DNA of 64,000 bases from Bog-756 sp963699345 (GCA_963699345.1 CAVOTL010000005.1:1364001-1428000), one strand, 5' to 3'. Shown: positions 25,394 through 34,964, counted from the stretch's first letter. Notes: generated by a model from the sequence alone, not told the origin. A program made the numbers and translations.

Positions 25394-25864
25394 ATGAGCG
25401 AGCAGACCGACCAGCAGGACCTTCGGGACCTCGTCGAACGCCAGCGGGTGGTGGACCTCGTCGACCGCTACGTGACCACCCTCGACCGGCCGAACCGCTT
25501 CGATGCGGACTGGGCCCGCTCGTTGTTCACCGAGGACGTGCGCCTCGAGCACGAGATCGCCGTGCTCGAGGGCATCGAGGAGGTCGCGGCGGCCCATGAC
25601 GTGGTCATGGGCCGCTGGGCGCGGACCCTGCATTTCAGCACCAACCACGTCATCGAGTTCGACGGCGGGCGCGCCCGTCTGACCGCCCGGCTGATGGCGA
25701 TCCACGTGCACCCCGGCGACGACCCGCCGGATCCGCTGATCGCCGCCAACCGCTTGGAGGCGGATGCCGTGAAGACCGAGGACGGGTGGCGCTTCGAGCG
25801 GTTCGCTCCCCACACCGTCTGGCGGACGGGCCAGCCCGCCGCGCCGGTCGGGGTGAACGGATGA
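25394..25864 (+). CDS. SnoaL-like (NTF2-fold) protein
   Basis: A 156-residue SnoaL_4-type protein: LRDLVERQRVVDLVDRYVTT at the start, RFDADWARSLFTEDVRLEHE (typical core), the strand LHFSTNHVIEFDGGRARLTA with the conserved His, and ADAVKTEDGWRFERFAPHTV at the end. Related proteins include ketosteroid-isomerase-like and dehydratase enzymes, but the polar catalytic residues cannot be assigned here. GGGAGGG precedes the ATG. It overlaps the following PPOX gene by ATGA, so the two are coupled, and is divergent from TetR. Confidence 0.83.
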   Translation: MSEQTDQQDLRDLVERQRVVDLVDRYVTTLDRPNRFDADWARSLFTEDVRLEHEIAVLEGIEEVAAAHDVVMGRWARTLHFSTNHVIEFDGGRARLTARLMAIHVHPGDDPPDPLIAANRLEADAVKTEDGWRFERFAPHTVWRTGQPAAPVGVNG

Positions 25865-26319
25865 CGGGCGGCACCGCGGAGGGGACGATGCCACTGTCAC
25901 CCGAACTCCGCGACCTGATCGGGGCCGGGCCCATGGCCCACCTCAGCACCATCAACCCCGATGGGAGCCCCCAGGTCACGGTCATCTGGATCGGCCTGGA
26001 CGGCGACGACCTGGTGAGCACCCACATGCGCGACAACGTGAAGCTCCGGAACATCCGACGCGACCCCCGCGTCGCCCTCTCGTTCGACGCACCCCGGGAG
26101 TCCGGCGTCTGGATCAACCCGTACGCGGTCGTCTACGCCCGGGCGACGGTGGAGCCCAGCGCCCGCATCTGGGAGCTGATGGCCAGGCACACGAAGACCT
26201 ACGTCTCACCCGATGCCGTCGTGCCCGCCCCGGAGGGAGCCGAGCCCGGGTTCCTCGTCCGGTACGCGATCACGCGGGTCGGTGGCATCGGCCCCTGGGT
26301 GACGGGTCCGGCCGCCTGA
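25861..26319 (+). CDS. PPOX-class F420-dependent oxidoreductase
   Basis: A 152-residue split-barrel protein: SPELRDLIGAGPMAHLSTIN, PDGSPQVTVIWIGLDGDDLV, STHMRDNVKLRNIRRDPRVA and ALSFDAPRESGVWINPYAVV. The K-L-R-N-I-R-R-D-P motif and the first strand are typical of Rv1155-like, F420-binding PPOX proteins. The frame is intact and the length is normal. The ATG at 25861 overlaps the SnoaL stop. Together the two genes look like a small TetR-controlled reduction or isomerisation unit. Confidence 0.88.
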   Translation: MTGGTAEGTMPLSPELRDLIGAGPMAHLSTINPDGSPQVTVIWIGLDGDDLVSTHMRDNVKLRNIRRDPRVALSFDAPRESGVWINPYAVVYARATVEPSARIWELMARHTKTYVSPDAVVPAPEGAEPGFLVRYAITRVGGIGPWVTGPAA

Positions 26320-26331
26320 CCCGCCGATCCA

Positions 26332-26353
26332 CCCGACCGGTCCGCGGGTCGGG
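26332..26353. terminator. Hairpin between convergent genes
   Basis: CCCGACC, eight-base loop, GGTCGGG: a 7-base-pair GC stem between the PPOX gene end (26319) and the convergent small gene end (26359). A bidirectional terminator is likely; there is no T run. Confidence 0.6.
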
Positions 26354-26358
26354 CGACG

Positions 26359-26487
26359 TCACCGGCGCCCGGGCCGCCGGAGTCGCCGGTACCACGGCCG
26401 GCCGTCGCCCGAGGTGCGCAGCAGCGTGTAGGTGACCATGTAGATCACCGCCAGCACGACGCCGAACGCACACCACCAGAACAGCAT
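26359..26487 (-). CDS. Small single-pass membrane protein (42 residues)
   Basis: A short open frame with start MLFWWCAFGVVLAVIYMVTY, one membrane helix (residues 2-23), then a basic tail (RTSGDGRPWYRRLRRPGRR) expected on the cytosolic side. CAGGAG lies six bases before the ATG at 26487, a proper ribosome-binding site. The size and layout resemble many small actinobacterial membrane proteins. The function is unknown. It stands alone, upstream of nothing on its strand, and ends at the hairpin shared with the PPOX gene. Confidence 0.65.
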   Translation of the reverse strand: MLFWWCAFGVVLAVIYMVTYTLLRTSGDGRPWYRRLRRPGRR

Positions 26488-26674
26488 CTCGGACTCCTGA
26501 CCACGAACCGGCTCGGGACCATGGTGGCACGCACGGTCCGTCCGTCACCGGCGGCGCCCCGGTCGGCGCCGTCCCCACTCGTCATGACGCCGGCACCGCT
26601 GCCACGCGGGCCGTTCTCCCGGTGGATCAGAATGTCCCCGGCCGTCCGCGGACGATGAAGGGTGGGCCGATGCG

Positions 26675-27667
26675 ATGAAGGTCACGATCCTCGACGACTA
26701 CTCCGACACCCTCCGCACCCTGCCGTGCTTCGCGGCACTCGACGGTCACGACGTCACCGTCTGGACCGATCACGTAGATGACCAGGAGGTACTCGCCACC
26801 CGCCTGGCCGACACGACGGCGCTGGTCCTCATCCGGGAACGGACGGCGATCCGCGCCCCCCTCCTGCGGCGGCTGACCAACCTGCAGCTCATCAGCCAGC
26901 GGAGCGTCTATCCCCACATCGATGTCGACACCTGCACCGAACTCGGCATCGTCGTCTCGTCGAATCTCCACCAGGGGTCGCCGTCCTACGCCACCGCGGA
27001 GTTGACCTGGGGACTGGTGCTGGCCGCCCAGCGCCGGATCCCCCAGCAGGTCGCCTCCCTGAAGGCGGGTCGTTGGCAGGACGGCATCGGACAGTCGTTG
27101 CGGTCGAAGACCCTCGGGATCTACGGGTACGGCCGGATCGGGCGGGTCGTCGCCGAGTACGGCCGGGCGTTCGGCATGGACGGTCAGTCTTCTGGGCCAG
27201 CGAGGAGTCCCGGGACCGGGCCCGGGCCGACGGCGCCGTCGTCGCCTCGTCCCGGGAGGAGTTCTTCGGCCAGCAGCGACGTGGTCACGCTCCACCTGCG
27301 CCTCGTCGACGCCACCCGGGGGATCGTCACCCGATCGGACCTCGACCGCATGCGACCCACCGCCCTGCTGGTGAACACCAGTCGGGCCGGCCTCCTCGAG
27401 CCCGGGTGCGCTCGTCGCCGCCCTGTCCGCCGGCCGGCCCGGCGCTGGCGGCGGTCGACGTCTACGAGCACGAACCCCTCACCGACGTCGACGATCCGCT
27501 GCTGGCCATGGACAACGTGATCTGCACCCCCCACATCGGCTACGTCACGACGGACGAGTGGGAGCTGCAGTTCTCCGACATCTTCGACCAGATCAACGCC
27601 TACGCGGCCGGTCGGCCGATCAACGTCGTGAACCCCGAGGTGCTCGGATCGTCCGCCGCGCCGCTGA
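26675..27667 (+). CDS. D-isomer-specific 2-hydroxyacid dehydrogenase family protein, frame broken
   Basis: NAD-dependent dehydrogenase of the phosphoglycerate/formate-dehydrogenase type. N-terminal domain: MKVTILDDYSDTLRTLPCFA. Nucleotide-binding domain: SLRSKTLGIYGYGRIGRVVA (GYGRIG). Catalytic domain pieces: VVTLHLRLVDATRGIVTRSD, ALLVNTSRAGLLEPG (Arg of the active site) and VICTPHIGYVTTDEWELQFS (catalytic His in PHIGY). Frame breaks lie near 27185, 27275 and 27410. In the last frame there is no stop before the carotenoid oxygenase gene; the TGA at 27665-27667 in the neighbouring frame is the likely end. The specific substrate is unknown. Confidence 0.82.
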
Positions 27668-27740
27668 CCCGGCGGACCCGCCCGACCCGACTCCATACGA
27701 TGGCCGCACCGGCGACACCGACCGAGGAGGGTACGACCCC

Positions 27741-29188
27741 ATGGCCCAGAGACCTGCAGCCCGTGGACCCGTCCACCATTCCCGAGCTGTGCGGCCGCTT
27801 CGAACCGGTGGCCCACGAGATCGACGCGGACGACCTCCCGGTCGAGGGCAGCCTCCCCGACGAGCTCACCGGGGCCTACTTCCGCAACGGCCCCAACCCC
27901 CGGTTCACCCCCCTCGGGAGCTACACGTACCCGCTGGAGGGCGACGCCATGATCCACGGGCTGTGGATCGAGGGCGGACGGGCCCGGTACGCCAACCGCT
28001 GGGTGCGCACCCAGGGCATGGCCGCCGAGGAGCGGGCGGGCCACGCCCTCTACGGAGGTCTCGTGACCCCGGCGTTCGTGGACATGGACCTGCTCGGTCC
28101 CGATCCCGACCCCGGATGGCCGAACCGGCTGGACCCGTTCGTCAACGTGGTCCGCCACGCCGGTCGGTACCTGGCGCTCGAGGAGGGGACGCCGCCCTAC
28201 GAGATCACCGACCGGCTGGCGACCGTCGGGCGCTACGACTTCGCCGGCGGGCTGCCCGCCGGTCTGTGTGCCCACCCCAAGATCGACCCCGACACCGGCG
28301 AGATGATCGTGTTCCGCTACGACGTCGAGGAGCCGTTCCTCACCTGGGCGGTCATCGGGCCCGACGGGACCGTCACCCGGCCGGCGACGGTGGTGGAGGG
28401 GGTCGACGCCGCCTTCATGATCCACGACTTCGCCATCACCGAGCACCACCTCGTCGTGACCATCGGGCCCGCCCTCCTCGACATCGGGGCGATGATGACC
28501 GGTGGCGAGGTGCTGCAGTGGCGACCCGACCTCGGCACCCGGATCGCGGTGATCCCCCGTGACGGCTCGTCGGGCCCGAGGTGGATCCACACCGAGGCGT
28601 TCTGGGTCTGGCACTTCGCCAACGCCTTCGAGGTGCCCGACGACGGGTGACGACCCGGCCGACGTGCAGCATCGTGGTCGACTTCCCCTGGTGGAGCCGA
28701 CTCGCCCTCGCGGTCCACCGGGACCGGGGAACCGGTCCGCGGCGCGTTCACCCGGGCCACGCTGGATCCGCGGCGCGGCACCCTCGACCTCCATCACCTC
28801 GACGCCACGGCGACCGAATTCCCCCGGATCGACGACCGACTCACCGGACGGCGCCACCGCTACCTGACCGTCGGCGGCCGCAGCGGGGAGCACGCCCTGG
28901 TCCGCTCCGAACACGACCGGCTCGTCCGCTACGACATGGAATCCGGGACGTCGGTGGGGTTCGACTGCGACGCCGCCATCGGCGAGGTCGCCTTCGTCCC
29001 CCGACCCGGCGGCACCGACGAGCTCGACGGGTACTACATCACCTTCGCCTCGTCCCTCGACGACGGACCGTTCGGCGTGGGCCTTCGTCTGGGACGCGTC
29101 GGAGTTCCCGGGGCCGCCGATGGCCAGGGTGGCGATCCCCCAGCGGGTGCCGAACGGCCTGCACGGCAACTGGTTCCCGGCCACCTGA
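27741..29188 (+). CDS. Carotenoid-cleavage-oxygenase family protein, frame broken
   Basis: Non-heme iron RPE65/carotenoid-oxygenase family. The four iron-ligand His regions are all visible: GGLPAGLCAHPKIDPDTGEM, AAFMIHDFAITEHHLVVTIG, TEAFWVWHFANAFEV and, at the end, GLHGNWFP. The opening ELTGAYFRNGPNPRFTP and DGDAMIHG-type segment (LEGDAMIHGLWIEGG) are family signatures. The ATG at 27741 has GAGGAGGGT eight bases upstream. Breaks lie near 27755, 28650, 28740 and 29080; the true end is TGA at 29188. It would cleave a double bond of a carotenoid, stilbene or apocarotenoid. Confidence 0.87.
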
Positions 29189-29311
29189 GACCGGGCCGGC
29201 GGAGCTCGCCGCCGCCCCCGCCGGGCGCGGCCCAGCTCAAGGTCCCCGCCGATGCCGCCGATGCCGACGATGTGGGATCATCCGGTGTCGGTCCGGGAAG
29301 GGGTCGACGTG

Positions 29312-30126
29312 ATGGCTGGTACGAATCCGACGGGCAAGGCGGTCCTGCGGGCATCCCTGGAGCTGTTCCGCCAGGACCGCCAGATGCTGTGGCTCCCCGT
29401 CCTGTCCACCGTCACCGCCGTCATCGCGTTCGCCGTGATCACGGGGCCCATCGTCGCCTTCGCCGGCCACACCGGCGTCGCCGTGGTCATCGGCCTGGCC
29501 CTCGGCTCCGTGGTCGCCACCGCCGCCACCGTCATCTTCAACGTCGCCCTCTGCTTCGCGGCCACCGACCGCATCGAGGGTCGCCGGCCCACCGTCCAGG
29601 GGAGCGCTGGCCCAGGCGTGGCAGCGCAAGGGTGTGATCATCGAGTGGGCGATCCTGTCGGCGGTGGTGGGCACCGCCATCCGGGCGCTCGAACAGCGCC
29701 TCGGACTGGTCGGGAGGATCATCGGCGTCGCCGGGGGTCTGGCCTGGACCGTCGCCACGTTCATGGTGATCCCCGTGTTGGCGTTCGAGGACGTCGGTCC
29801 CATGGAGGCGCTCAAGCGGTCCTCGGCCATCTTCCGCCAGCGGTTCGGGACCGTGGCCGCGTGGGGCCCTGCGCTTCGGCTTCCTGTTCATCGGACTGTC
29901 GCTGGCCGCGGTCGCGGTGATCGTCCTCGGCATCGTGATGGCGGGCGGTGGTCTGGTCGCCGTGGGCGTCCCGGTGGCGGTGCTCGGGTTCGTGGCACTG
30001 GTCGGGGTGGGCATGTACGCCTCCGCCGCCGGCATGTACATGCGCACGATCCTCTACCGGTTCGCCACCGGCCGGCCGATCCCCGACCTCGGGGTGGACG
30101 TCTCCCAGGTGTTCGGCACCCGCTAG
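29312..30126 (+). CDS. DUF6159-like multi-pass membrane protein, frame broken twice
   Basis: About 270 residues, largely hydrophobic. It starts MAGTNPTGKAVLRASLELFR, followed by RQDRQMLWLPVLSTVTAVIA. Then AVVIGLALGSVVATAATVIF and NVALCFAATDRIEGRRPTVQ; in a second frame, VIIEWAILSAVVGTAIRALE, FMVIPVLAFEDVGPMEALKR and SSAIFRQRFGTVAAWG; and back in a third, LAAVAVIVLGIVMAGGGLVA with MYMRTILYRFATGRPIPD. The F-x-x-R-x-x-L-x-x-x-P and V-x-P-V-x-x-x-E motifs match the DUF6159 group. GGAAGGGG precedes the ATG at 29312. Function unknown. Confidence 0.7.
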
Positions 30127-30132
30127 GTCCCC

Positions 30133-30699
30133 ATGGCGGCTCGTGACCGCACCCCATCGGACCGCGTCTCCTTCCGCCCGCTCACCCGGGGCGACTTCCC
30201 GCTCCTCGGCCGATGGCTCGCCGCCCCCCACGTCGCCGCGTGGTGGTCCGAGCCGGCTGATCCCGACTCGCTGGAGTCGCGGTACGGGCCGGCCGTGGAC
30301 GGGACCGACCCGACCGAAGTGTCCATCGCCATCCTCGGCGGTCGTCCCGTGGGCCTGGTGCAGCGCTACCGCCTCGCCGACGAGCCCGGGTGGACCGCCG
30401 CCCTCGCCCCGGCCGGCGTGCCCGCCGGCGCCTTCGGGATCGACTACCTCGTGGGCGACCCGCGGCACACCGGCCGGGGGATCGGGACGATGATGATCGG
30501 GGCGCTGGTCGCCGACTCCTGGGACCGCTACCCGGACTGCCGGGCCTGCGTCGTGGCCGTCCACGCCGACAACCGCCGCTCGTGGCGGGCCCTGGAACGC
30601 TCCGGATTCCGTCGTACGTGGGCGGGACGGCTGGCCACCGACGATCCGGCGGACGTCGGGCCCCAGGTCGTCTACGTCCGCCGGCGTCCGGCCGACTGA
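30133..30699 (+). CDS. GNAT-family acetyltransferase, AAC(6')-like
   Basis: A 188-residue acetyltransferase of the RimJ/AAC(6')-Ib-like group: VSFRPLTRGDFPLLGRWLAA, PHVAAWWSEPADPDSLESRY, the motif-A region GIDYLVGDPRHTGRGIGTMM with the GRGIGT acetyl-CoA loop, and VVAVHADNRRSWRALERSGF. The layout with W-W near residue 38 and Y-L-V-G-D is typical of chromosomal AAC(6')-like proteins; aminoglycoside modification is possible but unproven. The frame is intact. It begins seven bases after the DUF6159 stop. Confidence 0.85.
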   Translation: MAARDRTPSDRVSFRPLTRGDFPLLGRWLAAPHVAAWWSEPADPDSLESRYGPAVDGTDPTEVSIAILGGRPVGLVQRYRLADEPGWTAALAPAGVPAGAFGIDYLVGDPRHTGRGIGTMMIGALVADSWDRYPDCRACVVAVHADNRRSWRALERSGFRRTWAGRLATDDPADVGPQVVYVRRRPAD

Positions 30700-30749
30700 C
30701 CAGCCGGACAGGTCCCCCACCCCGCCCGCCAGGTTGGGTCGGCGGGGAC

Positions 30750-30845
30750 GTAACGCCCGCGTAAAGAACCAGGTGTTGCGCGTAAAAGGGGCGGAAAGTC
30801 CTCTTCCCAGGATTCCCCGGAAGTGTGAACGTGGACACGTGACAC
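30750..30845 (+). promoter_or_regulatory. kdp leader: GTAA direct repeats and a hairpin
   Basis: Three GTAA(C/A) elements at 30750, 30761 and 30782 are 11 and 21 bases apart, so on one face of the helix; the last two belong to CGCGTAAA repeats (30758-30765 and 30779-30786). OmpR-class regulators such as KdpE bind direct repeats like these. Further down, GTGT-GA-ACGTG-GA-CACGT-G-ACAC (30823-30845) can fold. GGAGGCTCCC precedes the first start codon. Confidence 0.5.
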
Positions 30846-30893
30846 CAGCGAACCCCGTCGGATCCACCGTCGACGTCCCCTCAGGAGGCTCCC

Positions 30894-31157
30894 GTGACTG
30901 ACGTCATCTTCCTGGCGATCTTTGTCGTGTTCTTCGCGCTCATGGTCGCCCTCGTCCGCTTCTGCGAGTCCATCGTCGGCAAGGACGACGCCGTGGACCC
31001 GGCCCCGACGCCGGAGTCCGACACCGGGACCGACACGGACCACCGTCGCCGAGGAGGTACCGGCATGAAGAGCTACGACAACCTGGTCGGCCTGATCATC
31101 TCCATCCTGGTCACCGCGTACCTGATCTACGCCCTCGTCGCCCCCGAGAAGCTCTGA
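30894..31157 (+). CDS. Small membrane protein running in frame into KdpF (87 residues)
   Basis: A GTG at 30894 with AGGAGG five to six bases upstream opens a frame that starts MTDVIFLAIFVVFFALMVAL and VRFCESIVGKDDAVDPAP, one membrane helix then an acidic linker. It runs without a stop into the KdpF sequence (MKSYDNLVGLIISILVTAYL). Many actinobacteria carry a separate small membrane protein of about 35-45 residues directly before kdpF. Here the two are in one frame. This is either a true two-helix fusion or a lost stop. Two strong ribosome-binding sites suggest two products. Confidence 0.6.
   Translation: MTDVIFLAIFVVFFALMVALVRFCESIVGKDDAVDPAPTPESDTGTDTDHRRRGGTGMKSYDNLVGLIISILVTAYLIYALVAPEKL
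31065..31157 (+). CDS. kdpF: KdpF, small subunit of the K+-transporting ATPase
   Basis: A 30-residue single-helix protein, MKSYDNLVGLIISILVTAYL followed by IYALVAPEKL. The ending Y-L-x-Y-A-L-x-x-P-E-K-L is the KdpF signature. GAGGAGGT lies six bases before the ATG at 31065. KdpF stabilises the KdpABC complex in the membrane. The stop overlaps the kdpA start (TGATG). Confidence 0.88.
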   Translation: MKSYDNLVGLIISILVTAYLIYALVAPEKL

Positions 31158-32868
31158 TGATCCAGAACTACGTCGAAGTCATCATCCTGGTCGTCCTGCT
31201 GGCGATCTCGACCCCGCTGCTGGGGTCGTACATGGCCAAGGTCTTCATGAACGAGAAGGCGCCCGGCGACCGGCTCTTCAAGCCGATCGAGCGCTGGTCT
31301 ACCGGGCCACCGGCGTGAATCCGGACGGCGAGCAGCGCTGGACGGTCTACGCCATCTCCGTGCTGGCCTTCTCGTTCGTCTCCGTCGTCGTCCTCTACGG
31401 CATGCAGCGGCTCCAGGCCCACCTGCCGTTCAACCCGGACCACATGGGCGCCGTGTCGGCCCCCCTGTCGTTCAACACCGCGGCCAGCTTCCTCACCAAC
31501 ACCAACTGGCAGAACTACGCCGGTGAGGACACCATGTCCCAGTTCACCCAGATGGCCGGCCTGGTGGTGGAGATGTTCACCTCGGCCGCCGCCGGCATCG
31601 CGGTGGCCGTGGCCCTCATCCGCGGCCTCACCCGGAACAAGTCCAACACCCTGGGCAATTTCTGGGTCGACCTGATCCGGATCATCACCCGGATCCTGTT
31701 CCCGATCGCCATCGTCGCCGCCATCGTCTTCATCGCCCAGGGGGCGGAGCAGAGCCTCCACGCCAGCCACGCCATCACCACGCTGACCGGCCAGACCCAG
31801 AACCTCCCCGGGGGGCCGGTGGCCTCCCAGGAGGCGATCAAGCAGCTCGGCACCAACGGCGGCGGCTACATGAACGTCAACGCCGCCCACCCCTACGAGA
31901 ACCCGACCGGGCTGACCAACCTGCTGAGCAACTGGCTGCTGCTGAGCATCCCGTTCGCCCTGGGCTGGACCTTCGGCAAGATGGCCAAGGACCGCAAGCA
32001 GGGCCTGGCCGTGCTGGGGGCCATGGTCGCCCTCTGGGCCATCGGTGCCGCCCTGGTCATGCCCCTCGAGGCCAACGGCAACATCCACATCGGCCAGGCC
32101 CACGTCACCCAGACGGTGAGCGACACGTCGCCGGGCGGCAACATGGAGGGCAAGGAGGTCCGCAACGGCCCGATCGTCTCGGCCCTGTTCAACTCCTCGT
32201 CGACCGGCACCTCCACCGGGTCGATCGACGCCGCCAACGACAGCTTCACCCCGCTCGGAGGGGGCGTGCTGCTCTTCAACATGCAGCTCGGCGAAGTCAG
32301 CCCGGGCGGTGACGGCTCCGGGCTCTACGGCATCCTCCTGATGGCGCTGCTGGCGGTGTTCATCGCCGGCCTCATGGTCGGACGGACACCGGAGTACCTG
32401 GGCAAGAAGATCCAGTCCCAGGAGATGAAGCTGGTGGTCCTCTACCTGTTGATGGTGCCCTTCGTCGTGCTGCTCTTCACCGCCATCTCCGTGGTGATGC
32501 ACACGTCGCTGGCGTCGATCGAGAACCCCGGGCCGCACGGCCTCACCGAGGTGACCTACGCGTTCACCTCGGCGTCGAACAACAACGGATCGGCGTTCGC
32601 CGGGTTGAACGGCAACACCGACTGGTACAACACGACCCTCGGGATCTGCATGCTGGTCGGCCGGTTCGCCCTGATGGTGCCGGTCCTGGCCATCGCCGGG
32701 TCGCTCGGTCGCAAGCAGAAGGTCCCGGCCTCGGCGGGCACCTTCCCGACCGGCACCCCGCTGTTCGCCGTGCTGGTCGCCGGCATCGCCGTCCTCATCG
32801 TCGGCCTCACCTACTTCCCGGTGCTGGCCCTCGGTCCCATCGTCGAGCACCTCGTCGGAAAGTTCTGA
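31157..32868 (+). CDS. kdpA: KdpA, potassium-binding channel-like subunit, frame broken near 31297
   Basis: About 570 residues with ten or so membrane helices, related to K+ channels. It starts MIQNYVEVIILVVLLAISTP, followed by YMAKVFMNEKAPGDRLFKPI. After a break that needs one base added near 31297 it continues VYRATGVNPDGEQRWTVYAI. Selectivity-filter regions are visible: NTAASFLTNTNWQNYAGEDT, GTNGGGYMNVNAAHPYENPT and AFTSASNNNGSAFAGLNGNT. It binds K+ from outside and passes it through KdpA-KdpB. It overlaps kdpF by TGATG. The remainder is in frame. Confidence 0.95.
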
Positions 32869-32879
32869 GAAGGAGTCAG

Positions 32880-34964
32880 ATGACATCCACCCTCGAAGCT
32901 CCGGACGCCCCCCACCAGGAGGTCGGCCCGGGCAGCACCAAGCGTCGCTCGGCGACCTTCAACAGCACCATGGTGCGTCGGGCCCTGGTCGACTCGGTCG
33001 TCAAGCTCAGCCCACGGCACATGATGTCCAACCCGGTCATGTTCGTGGTCGAGATCGGCTGCGTGCTCACGACGTTCTACCTGATCCGCGACTTCGGCAC
33101 GGCGTCGAACTCGGAGAACGTCTTCGCCCTCAGCATCGTGGTCTGGCTCTGGTTCACCGTGCTCTTCGCCAACTTCGCCGAGGCGGTCGCCGAGGGGCGC
33201 GGCAAGGCCCAGGCCGACACCCTGCGCAAGACCCGGGCCGAGACCGTGGCCTACGTGCAGCGCGGTGACGACGTGGTCGAGGTGGCCTCGAGCCAGCTCC
33301 AGCTCGGCGACCTGTGCGTGGTGACCCCCGGTCAGCTGATCCCCGGCGACGGTGACATCGTCGAAGGGATCGCCACCGTCGACGAGTCGGCCATCACCGG
33401 CGAGTCGGCGCCGGTCATCCGCGAGTCCGGCGGCGACCGGTCGTCGGTCACCGGCGGCACCCGGGTCCTGTCCGACCGCATCGTGGTCAAGATCACCTCG
33501 AAGCCGGGCGAGACGTTCCTCGACCGCATGATCGCCCTGGTCGAGGGCGCGAGCCGCCAGAAGACGCCCAACGAGATCGCCCTGGACATCCTCCTGGCCG
33601 GACTCACCATCATCTTCATGTTCACGGTGGTGTCGCTCCAGCCCTTCTCCATCTACTCCGGAGCCCAGCAGTCCATCATCGTGCTCGTCGCCCTGCTGGT
33701 CTGCCTCATCCCGACCACCATCGGCGCCCTCCTGTCGGCCATCGGCATCGCCGGCATGGACCGCCTCGTCCAGCGCAACGTGCTGGCGATGTCGGGCCGG
33801 GCCGTCGAGGCCGCCGGCGACGTGTCCACCCTGCTGCTCGACAAGACCGGCACCATCACCTTCGGGAACCGGCGAGCCGACGTGTTCGTGCCCATGCCCG
33901 ACGTGGAGCAGCACGAGCTCGCCGCCGCGGCCATGCTGTCCAGCCTGGCCGACGAGACGCCCGAGGGCCGCTCGATCGTCGAGCTCGCCGAGTCCCACTA
34001 CGGGCAGACCGTGACGGAGGTGCCCGACGCCGAACTGGTGCCCTTCACCGCCCAGACCCGCATGAGCGGCCTGGACGTGGACGGCCGCTCCATCCGCAAG
34101 GGCGCGGCCGACTCGGTGCGCCAGTGGGTGGAGGCCCAGGGCGGCACCGCCCCGGTCGACCTGGCCCCGGTGGTGGAGGCCATCTCCAACGGGGGCGGCA
34201 CGCCCCTGGTGGTGGCCGACGGCCCCCGGGTCCTCGGCGTCATCCACCTGAAGGACGTGGTCAAGCCCGGAATCGCCGAGAAGTTCGTCGAGATGCGCAA
34301 GATGGGCATCCGCACGGTCATGATCACGGGGGACAACCCGCTGACGGCGGCGGCCATCGCCGCCGAGGCGGGGGTCGACGACTTCCTGGCCGAGGCCACC
34401 CCCGAGGACAAGATGGCCCTGATCAAGAAGGAGCAGTCCGGGGGCCACCTGGTGGCCATGACCGGCGACGGCACCAACGACGCACCGGCGCTGGCCCAGG
34501 CCGACGTCGGCGTGGCCATGAACAGCGGCACCCAGGCCGCCAAGGAAGCCGGGAACATGGTCGACCTCGACTCCAACCCGACCAAGCTCATCGACATCGT
34601 GGAGATCGGGAAGCAGCTCCTGATCACCCGGGGATCGCTCACCACCTTCTCCATCACCAACGACGTGGCCAAGTTCTTCGCCATCATCCCGGCCATGTTC
34701 GTGGGCGTCTTCCCCGCCCTGCACACCATCAACATCATGCACCTGAGCTCGCCCCACAGCGCCATCCTGTCGGCGGTGATCTTCAACGCCCTCATCATCG
34801 TGGCGCTGATCCCCCTCGCGCTCCGCGGCGTCAAGTTCCGGGCCGCCGGAGCGGCGTCGGTGCTCCGACGCAACCTGCTCATCTACGGGCTCGGCGGCTT
34901 CATCATCCCCTTCATCGGCATCAAGCTGATCGACATGATCATCACTGCGATGGGAGTCAAGTAA
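32880..34964 (+). CDS. kdpB: KdpB, P-type ATPase catalytic subunit
   Basis: A 694-residue type IA P-type ATPase, intact. The phosphorylated Asp is residue 321 in LLLDKTGTITFGN. The TGES actuator loop is SAITGESAPVIRESGGDRSS. The nucleotide site includes FTAQTRMSGLDVDGRSIRKG (KGA), and the hinge is MTGDGTNDAPALAQADVGVA. It hydrolyses ATP to drive K+ uptake through KdpA. AAGGAG lies before the ATG at 32880. The stop overlaps the kdpC start. Two substitution-sensitive motifs (DKTGT and GDGTNDAPAL) are perfect. Confidence 0.98.
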   Translation: MTSTLEAPDAPHQEVGPGSTKRRSATFNSTMVRRALVDSVVKLSPRHMMSNPVMFVVEIGCVLTTFYLIRDFGTASNSENVFALSIVVWLWFTVLFANFAEAVAEGRGKAQADTLRKTRAETVAYVQRGDDVVEVASSQLQLGDLCVVTPGQLIPGDGDIVEGIATVDESAITGESAPVIRESGGDRSSVTGGTRVLSDRIVVKITSKPGETFLDRMIALVEGASRQKTPNEIALDILLAGLTIIFMFTVVSLQPFSIYSGAQQSIIVLVALLVCLIPTTIGALLSAIGIAGMDRLVQRNVLAMSGRAVEAAGDVSTLLLDKTGTITFGNRRADVFVPMPDVEQHELAAAAMLSSLADETPEGRSIVELAESHYGQTVTEVPDAELVPFTAQTRMSGLDVDGRSIRKGAADSVRQWVEAQGGTAPVDLAPVVEAISNGGGTPLVVADGPRVLGVIHLKDVVKPGIAEKFVEMRKMGIRTVMITGDNPLTAAAIAAEAGVDDFLAEATPEDKMALIKKEQSGGHLVAMTGDGTNDAPALAQADVGVAMNSGTQAAKEAGNMVDLDSNPTKLIDIVEIGKQLLITRGSLTTFSITNDVAKFFAIIPAMFVGVFPALHTINIMHLSSPHSAILSAVIFNALIIVALIPLALRGVKFRAAGAASVLRRNLLIYGLGGFIIPFIGIKLIDMIITAMGVK

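Noticed and set aside
27073..28650. A single fused dehydrogenase-carotenoid-oxygenase protein
   Set aside because: The frame is open, but a ribosome-binding site and ATG at 27741 and a stop in the next frame at 27665 fit two genes, and single-base errors are common in this window.
30700..30893. A c-di-AMP (ydaO) riboswitch in the kdp leader
   Set aside because: I looked for the conserved ydaO segments because K+ genes are often controlled by it, and could not find them; only a simple hairpin and direct repeats are visible.
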